Shown piece by piece: positions 1 through 8,707 of a stretch of 64,000 nt of DNA. Source of the stretch: Prauserella_A sp040645195 (GTDB taxonomy: Bacteria; Actinomycetota; Actinomycetes; Mycobacteriales; Pseudonocardiaceae); NCBI RefSeq assembly GCF_040645195.1, contig NZ_JBEYXW010000011.1:62001-126000 (forward strand), written 5' to 3'. Each line of letters begins with the position of its first letter. Position 1 is the first letter of the stretch. Made by a program: the position numbers and the translations under genes. The notes beneath the pieces were generated by a model that saw nothing but the letters and a program-made list of their open reading frames with translations, was not told the DNA's origin and made no database searches.

Positions 1-38
1 CCCCGCGCAAGCGGCTCCGCCGCTTATCAGAAAGCTGC

Positions 39-2222
39 TTAAACTGGTTCGAGGGTGGGGTCGGAACCGTGGCCGCCTTCGCGTCGCCCTTCGGCGGTGG
101 TGAGGCGCTCGCCCTCGACGTCCACATTGGGCAGGATCCGGTCGAGCCACTTCGGCAGCCACCACGCGTGTTTGCCGAGTAGCGACATCACCGCCGGGAC
201 GATCGTCATGCGCACCACGAACGCGTCGACCGCGACCCCGAAGGCGAGCGCGAAGCCGATCGACTGGATCAGCGTATCCGGTGCCAGCACGAACCCGGCG
301 AAGACACTGATCATGATGAGTGCGGCGGCCACGACCACGCGGGAACCATGGGTGAAGCCGGTGACCATCGCGGCGCCGGGCGCGGCACCGTGCACGTACT
401 CCTCGCGCATCCGGGTCACCAGGAACACCTGGTAGTCCATCGCGAGCCCGAAGAGCACGCCGATCAGCAGGATCGGCAGCATGCTCATGATCGGCCCCGT
501 CGACTCGACACCGAGCACGTCGCTCAGCCAGCCCCACTGGAACACCGCGACGACGGCGCCGAAGGCGGCGATGACCGAGCCGAGGAAGCCCAGTGTCGCC
601 TTCAGCGGCACGATCACCGAGCGGAACACCAGCATCAGCAGGACGAACGCGAGGCCCACGATGAGCGAGAGGTACGGCAGCAGAGCATCGGCCATCTTGC
701 GGGACACGTCGATGTTCATCGCGGTCTGACCCGTCACGCTGATGCTCGCACCCGTCTGGTCGTGCAGCCCACCGGCTTCGGCGCGGATCGCGGTGACCAG
801 GTCCTCCGTGGCGGCGCTGCTGGGCGAGCTCAGCGGAATCACAGTGAGCAGCGCGGTGTCACCGGCGGCGTTGAACTGCGGCGGAGTGACCGCGGCGACG
901 TCGTCGAGTGCGGCTATCCGTTCGGTGACGGCTCGGGCGGCACCCTGCGGGTCGCCTTCCGCTTCGAGCACCACGGTGAGCGGACCGTTGGCGCCTTCGC
1001 CGAAACCGGAGCTGATGAGGTCGTATGCCTTGCGCTGCGTGGCATCCGGGGCCGCTGTGTCGTCGGTCGGCAGGCCGAGTCGCATCGACAGGGCGGGAAT
1101 CGCGATCACCAGTAGTGCCGCGACGGCGCCGACCAGCACCAGGATCCGGTGTCGTGCCACGAAGGACGCCCAGCGCTGACCCGCGGTCGGCCCATCGGAG
1201 TCGATCCGGCGCAGGCCGGGGATCCGGCCGCCGAGCACCTTGGTGCCCGCGAAACCGAGCATGGCTGGCAGCAGTGAGACGGCGATCAGCACGGCGACGG
1301 CGACCGTGACCGATGCGGCGAGGCCCATCTCGCCGAGCAACGGGACACCGACGACGGTGAGACCTGCCAACGCGATGATGACGGTCAGCCCGGCGAACAC
1401 GACGGCGGACCCGGCGGTGCCGACCGCGCGGGCGGCGGCCTCCTCGGGACTCAGCCCGGTGCGGAGTTCGTGGCGGTAGCGGGAGACGATGAACAGCGCG
1501 TAGTCGATCCCGACCGCGAGCCCGATCATCAACGCCAGCACCGGTGTGTTGGCGTTGAGTTCGAGGAAGCCGGACGCCATCGTGATCCCTGCCATGCCGA
1601 CGCCGACACCGATCAGTGCCGTCAGCAGCGGCAGCCCGGCGGCGATCAACGAGCCGAACGTGATCACCAGCACCACGGCGGCGATGGCGACGCCAATGGC
1701 CTCCGTGGCCTCCGTTTCGAAGGCCGGCATCACGGCGTCCCCGCCGAACTCCACCGCGAGCCCGGCCTCGCGGCCCGGCTCGGCTGCCGCGAGCAACGCC
1801 TCCCGCTCGGTGTCGGTGAGCTCGAACCCGGGTACGGGGTAGCTCACCTGGGCGAGCGCAACGCGGCCGTCGGGGGAGATGGACCTCGTCTGGAACGGGT
1901 CCGTCACCGCCGTGACCCTCGGCGCCTCGCGCAGCGCGGAGACGACCTCCTCGACGGCGGCGCGGTCCAGGGTGGCGCCTTCCGGAGCGGCGATCGCGAC
2001 GCGCGCCGTGGCACCCCCGACACCCGCCTCGGGAAAGCGTTCCTCGAGCTGGTCGATGGCACGCTGGGACTCGGTGCCCGGGATGGTGATGGAGTTGGTC
2101 ATCTGCCCGGACAGCGTGAGGGCGCCGAGGCCCAGCCCCAGGAGCAGGACCACCCACACCCCCGTCATGAGGCGACGGCGCCGGAAGGAGAACCGGCCGA
2201 GTCGGGAAAGCAGAACAGCCAC
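39..2222 (-). CDS. MMPL/RND-type membrane transporter
   Basis: This is an inner-membrane exporter of the MMPL family (RND superfamily), driven by proton motive force. In actinomycetes such proteins move lipids, siderophores or drugs. About 727 residues contain the usual duplicated plan: one N-terminal helix, a soluble loop, a block of helices with a GxxxDY-type motif (GLAVGIDYALFIVSRYR), then a second loop and second block (FGLAMDYQVFLVTRMRE). I chose the GTG at 2222 because it has AAGGAG six bases upstream; the open frame continues further but runs through the operator array. The divergent TetR gene and five dyads between them suggest substrate-responsive repression. The substrate cannot be read from sequence. 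Confidence 0.9.
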   Translation of the reverse strand: MAVLLSRLGRFSFRRRRLMTGVWVVLLLGLGLGALTLSGQMTNSITIPGTESQRAIDQLEERFPEAGVGGATARVAIAAPEGATLDRAAVEEVVSALREAPRVTAVTDPFQTRSISPDGRVALAQVSYPVPGFELTDTEREALLAAAEPGREAGLAVEFGGDAVMPAFETEATEAIGVAIAAVVLVITFGSLIAAGLPLLTALIGVGVGMAGITMASGFLELNANTPVLALMIGLAVGIDYALFIVSRYRHELRTGLSPEEAAARAVGTAGSAVVFAGLTVIIALAGLTVVGVPLLGEMGLAASVTVAVAVLIAVSLLPAMLGFAGTKVLGGRIPGLRRIDSDGPTAGQRWASFVARHRILVLVGAVAALLVIAIPALSMRLGLPTDDTAAPDATQRKAYDLISSGFGEGANGPLTVVLEAEGDPQGAARAVTERIAALDDVAAVTPPQFNAAGDTALLTVIPLSSPSSAATEDLVTAIRAEAGGLHDQTGASISVTGQTAMNIDVSRKMADALLPYLSLIVGLAFVLLMLVFRSVIVPLKATLGFLGSVIAAFGAVVAVFQWGWLSDVLGVESTGPIMSMLPILLIGVLFGLAMDYQVFLVTRMREEYVHGAAPGAAMVTGFTHGSRVVVAAALIMISVFAGFVLAPDTLIQSIGFALAFGVAVDAFVVRMTIVPAVMSLLGKHAWWLPKWLDRILPNVDVEGERLTTAEGRREGGHGSDPTLEPV

Positions 2223-2268
2223 GCCAGGCTCCTTCTGGGTGTGGTCTACACGATCGGGTACTTCCAAG

Positions 2269-2375
2269 CTAGCCGATCGGCTAGGCGAGTCCAAGCCGGT
2301 CGGCAAGTGTGTGACTTGCCGGACAGCAAGTGGCGAACTAGCCGATCGGCAGGTAACGGCTTGCCGGTCGGCTAG
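2269..2375. promoter_or_regulatory. Array of five 16-bp TetR operator-like dyads
   Basis: Five related 16-bp elements share the core GCCG-NN-CGGC with flanking CTAG or CTTG/CAAG ends. They lie at 2269-2284 (perfect palindrome CTAGCCGATCGGCTAG), 2292-2307, 2315-2330, 2338-2353 and 2360-2375. Centre-to-centre spacing is 23, 23, 23 and 22 bp, about two helical turns, so all sites face the same side of the DNA. The array fills the gap between the MMPL gene and the divergent TetR gene. The inferred role is cooperative binding of the TetR protein controlling both promoters. Confidence 0.75.
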
Positions 2376-2415
2376 GCGGGGCGTACTGTCGGGCTGCTTG
2401 TGAGGAGGATTCCCA

Positions 2416-2994
2416 ATGACTGCCGGCACCGTCGCCGAGGACACCAGGTCACGCCTGCTCGCCACCGCACTGAAACTGTTCAGCGAACACGGTGTGGAAG
2501 GCACGTCGCTGCAGATGATCGCGGACGAGCTGGGTGTCACGAAGGCGGCTGTCTACTACCACTTCAAGACCAAGGACGAGATCACCGAGGCCGTCGCCGC
2601 GCCAGCGCTGCGCGAGCTGGGCGTGATCCTCGACGACGCGAGCACGCAACGGACGCGGGGCGCGCAGATCGACCACGCACTGGCCGGATTCGTCGACCTC
2701 GTGGTGCGTCACCGCCCACTGGTGGGCCTGTTCAACACCGATCCCGGAATCATTCGGGCAATCAACAGGTCACTGGAGCGCCCGGCGGACGAGAACGTCA
2801 TGGAGCGCATGATGTCGCTGCTCGCGGGCCCCGATCCGGACCTCGCCGGCATTCTCACGGTGAAGGTGCTGCTCGCGGGCGCCGCGCTGGCCGCAGGTGG
2901 CTGCGCACACGCCGATGTCGACGACCGAACGCTCGAACAGCACCTCATCGATATCGGCAAGCGCCTGCTCGGGCGGCCGCGGCGCCGCGGCTGA
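2416..2994 (+). CDS. TetR family transcriptional regulator
   Basis: This is a DNA-binding repressor of 192 residues, the usual TetR length. The N-terminal helix-turn-helix is clear at about residues 10-55 (RLLATALKLFSEHG...TKAAVYYHFKTKDEI). The C-terminal ligand-binding part is divergent, so no ligand can be named. The ATG has a strong GAGGAGG ribosome binding site. It is transcribed away from the MMPL exporter, with the five-dyad array between them, and most likely represses the exporter and itself until an exported compound binds. Confidence 0.92.
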   Translation: MTAGTVAEDTRSRLLATALKLFSEHGVEGTSLQMIADELGVTKAAVYYHFKTKDEITEAVAAPALRELGVILDDASTQRTRGAQIDHALAGFVDLVVRHRPLVGLFNTDPGIIRAINRSLERPADENVMERMMSLLAGPDPDLAGILTVKVLLAGAALAAGGCAHADVDDRTLEQHLIDIGKRLLGRPRRRG

Positions 2995-2998
2995 GAAC

Positions 2999-3553
2999 CT
3001 ACCGGCGGCGGAGGAACGCGGGTGGGACGCCGCGGGTGAGCCACACCCCGTTGGCGCTGACCCGGAACTCGTGCCCCGCGTCGGCCATCGCCTGTGCGTC
3101 GACTTCGAGCACCACGGGTGTGCCCCGGCGGGCGCCCACGGCGGTGGCGGTGGCGACGCTGGCGGACAGGTGGACATCGTGGCGGCTCATCGGCCGCAGC
3201 CCCGCGCGCAGGATCGCGGGCAGGAACCGCGCTACGGTTCCGTGGTAGAGCACGGCCGGTGGAATCGCCATCGGCAGGTTCAGCTCCACAGCGACGCTGT
3301 GCCCCTGGTTGGCACGGATGCGGCGGCCGGTCTCGTCATAGGCGAAGCGCTGCTTGTCGTTGCGGGAGACGACCTCGTCGAGGTCGGCCCTGGTGAGGCG
3401 AAGCCCGTGCCCGGTAAGCGCGGTGAGCAGGACGTCGACCTCCACCCAACCGTCCGTCGTGAGGTCGATGCCAATGCGACCGGGTGCGTGCCGTAGGTAG
3501 TGCGAGAGTTTCTTCGAGACGCGGATGACGTCTGTTTCATTCATATCGCGCAC
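2999..3553 (-). CDS. kptA: RNA 2'-phosphotransferase (Tpt1/KptA family)
   Basis: The Tpt1/KptA family removes an internal 2'-phosphate from RNA using NAD+, giving ADP-ribose 1'',2''-cyclic phosphate. In yeast it finishes tRNA splicing; its natural bacterial substrate is unknown. The 184-residue protein shows the N-terminal winged helix (KKLSHYLRHAPGRIGI...GWV) and the ADP-ribosyltransferase-like half with LYHGT, HDVHLS and RGTPVVLEV. GTG at 3553 and ATG at 3544 are both possible starts and neither has a strong ribosome binding site. It converges tail-to-tail with the TetR gene, with only four bases between them. Confidence 0.9.
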   Translation of the reverse strand: MRDMNETDVIRVSKKLSHYLRHAPGRIGIDLTTDGWVEVDVLLTALTGHGLRLTRADLDEVVSRNDKQRFAYDETGRRIRANQGHSVAVELNLPMAIPPAVLYHGTVARFLPAILRAGLRPMSRHDVHLSASVATATAVGARRGTPVVLEVDAQAMADAGHEFRVSANGVWLTRGVPPAFLRRR

Positions 3554-3602
3554 TATTCGCGCACATCGGTCGTCGTCCGCGCAACCACTTTTCGCGGGGT
3601 AG

Positions 3603-4076
3603 TCAGATGCCGCCCTCGGCGGCCGGTTTCAACAGGGGCGCGCCGGGACCCAACGACGACATCCTGTCCTCGGAGTTGTGCAGACCGCAGGTGCGCAGCG
3701 AAAGACAGCCACAGCCGACGCAGCCGGTGAGCTGATCGCGCAGCCGCTGCAGGGCATCGATCCTGGCGTCGATCTCGTCGCGCCAGTTGCGGGACAGGCG
3801 TGCCCAGTCCGCCTTCGTCGGGGCATGGTCGCGGGGGAGCGCGGCCAGCGCCTGGCTGATCTCCTCCAGGGTCAGGCCCACCCGCTGGGCGGAGCGGATG
3901 AAGGCGATGCGGCGTAACACGGTCCGCGGGTAGCGGCGCTGGTTGCCTGCCGAACGCTGCGAGCTGATGAGCCCGCGGTCCTCGTAGAACCGCAGGGCCG
4001 TGTGCGGTACGCCGCTGCGTTCGGCGACCTGTCCGATACTCAGGTACTCGGCGAGCTTGGTCGTCACGACCGCCAC
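3603..4076 (-). CDS. soxR: SoxR, redox-sensing MerR-family activator
   Basis: SoxR is a [2Fe-2S] transcription factor that responds to redox-cycling compounds; in actinomycetes it usually controls a few oxidoreductase and efflux genes. The 157-residue protein has the MerR helix-turn-helix (YLSIGQVAERSGV...RFYEDRGL), a dimerisation helix, and the SoxR cluster motif C119-X2-C122-X-C124-X5-C130. GTG at 4076 is taken as the start; GTG at 4067 is also possible. No target gene or operator was recognised nearby. Confidence 0.93.
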   Translation of the reverse strand: MAVVTTKLAEYLSIGQVAERSGVPHTALRFYEDRGLISSQRSAGNQRRYPRTVLRRIAFIRSAQRVGLTLEEISQALAALPRDHAPTKADWARLSRNWRDEIDARIDALQRLRDQLTGCVGCGCLSLRTCGLHNSEDRMSSLGPGAPLLKPAAEGGI

Positions 4077-4121
4077 AGTACCCCGACTTCCACCATGGTC
4101 GAGGTTGCGGCGCGACGCAGG

Positions 4122-4310
4122 TCAGTGCTCCCTGTTGGCCGGTGAGCCCCTGGTCGCACTGCTCGCGGGCCGGCTGTGACCGACGTCATCGCGGAGGTGC
4201 CGGCGCAGTTGTCTGGGCAGCACGACGTCAACGATCGCCGGGAACGGCTCGCTGTCGATGTCGTCGCGCCAGGCTCGCAACAGACGATCGAGTCCGTCTT
4301 CGTTGGCCAC
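4122..4310 (-). CDS. Small acidic hypothetical protein
   Basis: This 62-residue protein begins MANEDGLDRLLRAWRDDIDSEP. It has no transmembrane segment and no recognised domain. It is supported as a gene by a good GGGAGG ribosome binding site five bases from a GTG start and by a start-proximal composition unlike random GC-rich frames: acidic, with an amphipathic helix. It lies alone between soxR and the enolase-family gene. Function unknown. Confidence 0.5.
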   Translation of the reverse strand: MANEDGLDRLLRAWRDDIDSEPFPAIVDVVLPRQLRRHLRDDVGHSRPASSATRGSPANREH

Positions 4311-4414
4311 GGTGGCCTCCCAGGGCAGAGCGTAACCATGTTACTACCCAGAGGAGCCAGTGTGTAGACCTTCTTTGCCGGGGACCGGGCGGCGGGCACT
4401 TCGTTTGGGCAACA

Positions 4415-4439
4415 TCCATAGTGGAATATCCATTGTGGA
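4415..4439. promoter_or_regulatory. Tandem TCCANNNTGGA dyads
   Basis: Two 11-bp dyads, TCCATAGTGGA at 4415-4425 and TCCATTGTGGA at 4429-4439, lie 14 bp apart, about 105 bp upstream of the small protein gene starting at 4310 and just past the stop of the enolase-family gene. They could be an operator. No regulator is assigned and the function is a guess. Confidence 0.3.
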
Positions 4440-4459
4440 CGAACAATTGGCGAAGCCGG

Positions 4460-5599
4460 TCAGGACAACGGATCGAACGCCAGCTGGCGCACCACCGACT
4501 CGTCAACCTCCACACCGAGCCCGGCACCGGTGGGCACCTCCGCGATGCCGCCGGTCACCTGGACACCCGACGCGTACACCGAGTCCACGAACTGCCTGCC
4601 GTTGAGGTCGACCGGGGTGTCGATGCCGAACGCGGCGAACAGGTGCAGCGACGCGGCGAGGCCGAGATCGGAATCGGTGAGCCCGGAGCCCATCAACCGT
4701 ACGCCGCAGTCCTCGGCGAGCGAGCAGAGCCGCAGCGACAGTGTCAGCCCGCCGCTGCGCTGCACCTTGGCGATGGCGACATCGACAGCGTCCAGCTGGA
4801 CGAAGGTGGCCAGATCGCTCGGGTGCCGCAGGCTCTCGTCCAGCGCGACCGGGATGGGGGAGTCGCCGCGCAACCGGCGCAGGCCGACGATGTCGTTGGC
4901 GGGCAACGGCTGCTCGAACGCGGTGACCCCGAGCGCGGCGAGCTCGTGCGCCATGCGCAACGCCGAGTCGGTCGTGAACGCCTGGTTCGCATCGACCCAC
5001 AGCGGCGCATCCGGTTCGGCCTCGCGCACCGCGCGCACGACCGCGAGGTCCTCCCGCTCGCCGTGCAGGCCGATCTTGACCTTGAACGCCCGGTAGCCGA
5101 GCGCGCGGCCCTCGGCAACACAGTCGGCGACCTCGGCCGCCGTCTGCCCGGACACCATCCAGCCGAGCGTGATCCGGTCCCGGCGCCGCCTGCCCCACAG
5201 GGTGCTGACCGGTACCCCGATCGCCTTGCCGAGCACGTCGTGCAGCGCCATGTCGACAGCGGCCTTGGCCAGCGGGGAGCCGATGGTGAACCCGCGGTTG
5301 ATCGCCCGGTCGAACGCCGCCGTCACGCCGTCGAGGTCCCAGCACGGGCGCCCGAGCACGGCCGGGGCGAGGTAACGGTCGATCGTCGTGACGATCGACT
5401 CCGTCGTCTCGTACGTCCAGGCGGGAATCGGTGTCGCCTCACCCCAGCCGCTCACCCCGTCCGCGCTGACCTTGACGAGCACGCGCACGCTCGGCTTGCC
5501 CGCGACGGCGACCGCGCCGCCGGAGACCCCGAACGAACGTAGCGTCGGCAGCGCAACGGCGAAGGTCTCGATCCGCTCGATCGTCAGGTCCTGCACCAT
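4460..5599 (-). CDS. Enolase-superfamily enzyme (mandelate racemase/muconate lactonizing type)
   Basis: Enolase-superfamily enzymes abstract the proton alpha to a carboxylate using Mg2+; this branch includes muconate cycloisomerases, dipeptide epimerases and o-succinylbenzoate synthases. The 379-residue protein has the capping domain at about 1-125 and the barrel with the KxK acid/base motif (FKVKIG), metal ligands in WVDANQAF, EQPLP and VALDES, and a second catalytic Lys region (VAIAKVQRSGG). The ATG at 5599 lies four bases after the LacI stop, so the two genes are translationally coupled. The exact substrate is not readable; linkage to LacI and an importer suggests catabolism of a small acid or sugar acid. 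Confidence 0.85.
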   Translation of the reverse strand: MVQDLTIERIETFAVALPTLRSFGVSGGAVAVAGKPSVRVLVKVSADGVSGWGEATPIPAWTYETTESIVTTIDRYLAPAVLGRPCWDLDGVTAAFDRAINRGFTIGSPLAKAAVDMALHDVLGKAIGVPVSTLWGRRRRDRITLGWMVSGQTAAEVADCVAEGRALGYRAFKVKIGLHGEREDLAVVRAVREAEPDAPLWVDANQAFTTDSALRMAHELAALGVTAFEQPLPANDIVGLRRLRGDSPIPVALDESLRHPSDLATFVQLDAVDVAIAKVQRSGGLTLSLRLCSLAEDCGVRLMGSGLTDSDLGLAASLHLFAAFGIDTPVDLNGRQFVDSVYASGVQVTGGIAEVPTGAGLGVEVDESVVRQLAFDPLS

Positions 5600-5603
5600 T
5601 ACT

Positions 5604-6632
5604 TCACGCCCTCCTCGTGCTGTCGCGCAGGACGACTTCGCCGTGCAGCCGCACGACCCGGCTGCGCGAGCCCCTGGTGTCACGAATGGCCAGTTCCATC
5701 GCGCGCTCGCCGAGCTCCTCCAGCGGCAGCGCCACGGTGGTCAGCGGCGGCGTCAGGTCACGAACCACCGGGATGTCGTCGAATCCGGCGAGCGACACGT
5801 CGTCCGGAACGGAGAGGCCCGCCTCGCGCAGTGCGGTGAGCGCCCCGATCGCCATCACGTCGGTGACCGCGAACACGCAGGTCGCGTCGAGCCCGCGGGC
5901 CAGCAGCTCGCGCATCGCGGCGTGGCCGCCGTCGCGGGTGAACGGCGCCTCCACGATGTCGGCCTCGGCGAGCTCCACGCCGGCCGCGGCCAGTGTCTCC
6001 CGGAATCCCGCGAGACGGTCGACGACCGTGGTCAGCGCGCGCGGGCCGGCGAGCACCGCGAAGCGCCGGTGGCCGAGGTCGAGCATCGCCTGTGCCAGCT
6101 GGGCGGCACCCTCACGGTTCTCCGGCTGAACGCTGTCCACCCGCAGGCTGCGGTGCCTGCTCACGACCGCGACCTGCCCGCCACCCCGCCGGTACGGGTC
6201 GATCTCGGCGGCGAGTGCCCGCTCCCACGCCTTGTCCTCGAAGCCGGAGCCGACGAGCAGGATCGCCGAGGCGCGCTGGGCACGCAGCATCGAGATGTAG
6301 GCGATCTCCTTCTGCGGATCGCGGAAGGTGCTGGCCAGCATCACGAGTAGCCCGTTGTCGCCTGCGACCCGCATGACGCCGCGGGCGATGGCCGCGAAGT
6401 AGGGGTCGCTCACGTCGTGGCAGATGACGCCGACCGTGCGATGCGAGGCCCCGGCCAGCGCCTGCGCGTGTGCGTTGGGCGTGTAGGCGAGCTGCTCGGC
6501 CGCGGCGAGCACCCGCTCGCGCAGATCCGACCTGACCTTGGTTGTCCCGTTGAGCGCCCGGGACGCGGTGGCCAGCGACACCTCGGCGGCGCGGGCGACG
6601 TCCTCGAGCGTCACGTGGGGGCGGGCCTCCAT
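5604..6632 (-). CDS. LacI family transcriptional regulator
   Basis: This ligand-responsive repressor has 342 residues, typical of LacI/GalR. The N-terminal helix-turn-helix is canonical (VTLEDVARAAEVSLATASRALNG) with the hinge helix near residue 50-60, followed by the periplasmic-binding-protein-like effector domain (GVICHDVSDPYFA..., AGFDDIPV). The ATG has CAGGAG upstream. It forms a two-gene operon with the enolase-family enzyme and is divergent from the NMT1-type ABC importer, with two LacI-like operators in the shared promoter region, so it probably controls both units. Confidence 0.93.
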   Translation of the reverse strand: MEARPHVTLEDVARAAEVSLATASRALNGTTKVRSDLRERVLAAAEQLAYTPNAHAQALAGASHRTVGVICHDVSDPYFAAIARGVMRVAGDNGLLVMLASTFRDPQKEIAYISMLRAQRASAILLVGSGFEDKAWERALAAEIDPYRRGGGQVAVVSRHRSLRVDSVQPENREGAAQLAQAMLDLGHRRFAVLAGPRALTTVVDRLAGFRETLAAAGVELAEADIVEAPFTRDGGHAAMRELLARGLDATCVFAVTDVMAIGALTALREAGLSVPDDVSLAGFDDIPVVRDLTPPLTTVALPLEELGERAMELAIRDTRGSRSRVVRLHGEVVLRDSTRRA

Positions 6633-6688
6633 GGCAACTCCTGTTTCAAAGAAAGCTTGACCGGGTTTCCCGGTCTGCCTACTCTACC

Positions 6689-6715
6689 TGAAAGCGCATT
6701 CAGAAAGCGCTATCA
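6689..6715. promoter_or_regulatory. Two overlapping LacI-type operators
   Basis: TGAAAGCGCATTCA (6689-6702) and AGAAAGCGCTATCA (6702-6715) are imperfect 14-bp dyads centred on GCGC, the form expected for LacI-family sites. They lie between the lacI-type gene (starting at 6632) and the ABC permease gene (6778). A related half-site, GAAAGCTTGA, lies near 6650. They are inferred to bind the adjacent LacI protein and coordinate both directions. Confidence 0.6.
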
Positions 6716-6777
6716 GCACTGCGAGTTCTGGCATCGATCGGGTGCTTCCCAGCACGTTCGAAGGCGAACGGAGGGTC

Positions 6778-7656
6778 ATGGTCACGCACAGTCAATCCGC
6801 GCGTACCGAACCGGCTGGGAAGCCGCCCTCGGACGGTGTGACCGAGCGAAAGCGGCCAGGAGCGGTGCAGCGTTTCGGCGGGTTCCTGGAGCGGACGTGG
6901 CGGCCGTTCGCGCTGCTCGCCGCGCTGTTCGTCGTGTGGTGGGCGGTGACAGCGGCGGAGCTGATCGAACCATACCTGGTGCCCTCGCCCGGCGATACGT
7001 TCGACGTGATCGCGCAGCGGCCGCAGTACTTCTGGGAGCACACCTGGACCACCGCGTACGAGACGGTGCTCGGGTTCGTCATCGCCGCCGTGATCGGCGT
7101 GTTCGCCGCACTGGTGATGGTCCAGTCGGCCACCGTCGAGAAGACCCTGTATCCGCTGCTGCTCTTCGCGCAGGTGATCCCGAAGATCGCGATCGCTCCG
7201 CTGTTCGTGGTGTGGCTCGGTTTCGGCCTCGGACCCAAGATCGTCGTCGCCGTGCTGATGGCGTTCTTCCCGGTCGTGATCTCCATGGTCACCGGGCTCA
7301 AGTCCGTCGACCCGGAGATGCTGGAGCTGTCGGCGACCATGGGCGCGAAGCCGGCTCAGACCTTCTGGAAGATCCGGTTCCCTGCGTCGCTGCCTCACCT
7401 GTTCTCGGGGCTGAAGGTCGCCGCGACGATGGCGGTGACCGGCGCGGTGGTCGGCGAGTTCGTCGGCGCCGACGCGGGCCTCGGCTTCGTCATCCTGCAG
7501 GCCAACGGCAACCTCGACACCCCGGTGCTGTTCGCCGGGCTGCTGATCATGTCGCTGCTCGGCGTCCTGCTGTTCGTGCTCGTGGAATGGCTGGAACAGC
7601 TCGTGCTGCCGTGGCACGCGAGCCGCCGCGCCGAAGGCGTCACCACAACTATGTGA
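6778..7656 (+). CDS. ABC importer permease (SsuC/ThiX type)
   Basis: This is the membrane subunit of an NMT1/SsuA/TauA-type ABC importer. The 292-residue protein has about six hydrophobic helices and the cytoplasmic coupling loop EAA-like region (LELSATMGAKPAQTFWKIRFPASLP) that contacts the ATPase. The ATG at 6778 is preferred to an in-frame start 36 bases upstream because GGAGGG sits just before it. The substrate-binding protein and ATPase genes follow with short gaps, forming a three-gene operon that starts at the LacI-type operators. Confidence 0.9.
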   Translation: MVTHSQSARTEPAGKPPSDGVTERKRPGAVQRFGGFLERTWRPFALLAALFVVWWAVTAAELIEPYLVPSPGDTFDVIAQRPQYFWEHTWTTAYETVLGFVIAAVIGVFAALVMVQSATVEKTLYPLLLFAQVIPKIAIAPLFVVWLGFGLGPKIVVAVLMAFFPVVISMVTGLKSVDPEMLELSATMGAKPAQTFWKIRFPASLPHLFSGLKVAATMAVTGAVVGEFVGADAGLGFVILQANGNLDTPVLFAGLLIMSLLGVLLFVLVEWLEQLVLPWHASRRAEGVTTTM

Positions 7657-7680
7657 ACCCCTGTGAGATAAGGAAAGCAG

Positions 7681-8700
7681 ATGAAGCTACCCGCACTCGT
7701 CGCCGGTGTCGCCGCGGTGCTCCTGTTCGCCGTGGGTTGTGGTGGCTCCGAGCCGGAGACCACGACCAACGCGCAGGGCCAGACCCTCGACAAGGTCACG
7801 CTGACCCTCAACTGGTACCCCTACGGTGAGCACGCACCGTTCTTCTACGGCAAGGCGCAGGGCATCTACGAGAAGCACGGGATCGACCTGGAGATCAGGG
7901 CGGGGCAGGGATCGCAGAAGACCGTGCAGGCCACGGCGGCCGGCCAGACCGACTTCGGCTGGGCCGACACGCCCGCGGTGCTGGCCGGGGTGTCGCAGGG
8001 GCTGGACGTCAAGAACATCGGCGTGTTCCTGCAGACCACCCCGGCGTCGGTGCAGTTCTTCACCGAGCAGAACATCAGCTCGCCGGCTGACCTCAGGGGC
8101 AAGACCATCGCGACCACCGCTGGTGACGCGCTGAGCAAGACGTTCCCTGCTTTCCTGAAGGCCAACGGCCTCGCCGAGGGTGACGTTTCGCTGCAGAACA
8201 CCGACGCCGCCGGCAAGATGGCGGCCGTTATGTCGGGGCAGACCGACGCGCTGCTCGGCTACGCGACCGACCAGGGCCCAACGATGCAGGAGAGGGCCGG
8301 CAAGGAGGTCTCCTACCTGCGCTTCGCCGAGCATGGCCTGAACTTCTACAGCAATGGTCTGATCGCCGCGCAGGACGTGCTCGACGAGCGGGGCGACCTC
8401 CCCTCGCGGATGGTCGCCGCGACGAGCGAGGCGTGGACCGCGGTGCAGCAGAACCAGCCCGCCGCCGTGGACGCCATGCAGGGTGCCTCGGAGCAGTTGC
8501 CGTCGAAGGAGGTGCTCGCCGAGCAGCTGGCCTCCACATTGGAACTGCTGCACACCGACAGCACGCAGGGCCAGGCGCCCGGGGTCAACACCGAAGCCGA
8601 CTGGCGCGCCACTATCGAGATCTTCGCCGAGGCAGGCGTGATCGAGAACGCCGAGGAGCCCAGCGCCTACTGGGTCAGTGACCTCGCGCCAGAGGAGTGA
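7681..8700 (+). CDS. NMT1/THI5-like ABC substrate-binding lipoprotein
   Basis: This is the extracytoplasmic binding subunit of the importer. Its signal peptide ends in a lipobox (FAVGC, Cys20), so it is tethered to the membrane. The mature part matches the NMT1/THI5-like fold, with LNWYPYGEHAPFFYGKAQGIY and the pattern GSQKTVQATAAGQTDFGWAD. This family binds thiamine pyrimidine precursors, riboflavin, aromatic or sulfonate compounds. No thiamine riboswitch precedes the operon, and the neighbours (LacI, enolase superfamily, ThuA protein) point away from thiamine. The ligand is unknown. Confidence 0.9.
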   Translation: MKLPALVAGVAAVLLFAVGCGGSEPETTTNAQGQTLDKVTLTLNWYPYGEHAPFFYGKAQGIYEKHGIDLEIRAGQGSQKTVQATAAGQTDFGWADTPAVLAGVSQGLDVKNIGVFLQTTPASVQFFTEQNISSPADLRGKTIATTAGDALSKTFPAFLKANGLAEGDVSLQNTDAAGKMAAVMSGQTDALLGYATDQGPTMQERAGKEVSYLRFAEHGLNFYSNGLIAAQDVLDERGDLPSRMVAATSEAWTAVQQNQPAAVDAMQGASEQLPSKEVLAEQLASTLELLHTDSTQGQAPGVNTEADWRATIEIFAEAGVIENAEEPSAYWVSDLAPEE

Positions 8701-8707
8701 TCGGCGG

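Noticed and set aside
4064..4399. Minus-strand frame overlapping the small acidic protein
   Set aside because: Poor composition and no ribosome binding site; the alternative 62-residue frame has a good one.
6633..6777. TPP riboswitch ahead of the NMT1-type importer
   Set aside because: The conserved CTGAGA and ACCTGATCTGG-type segments are absent; the region holds LacI-type dyads instead.
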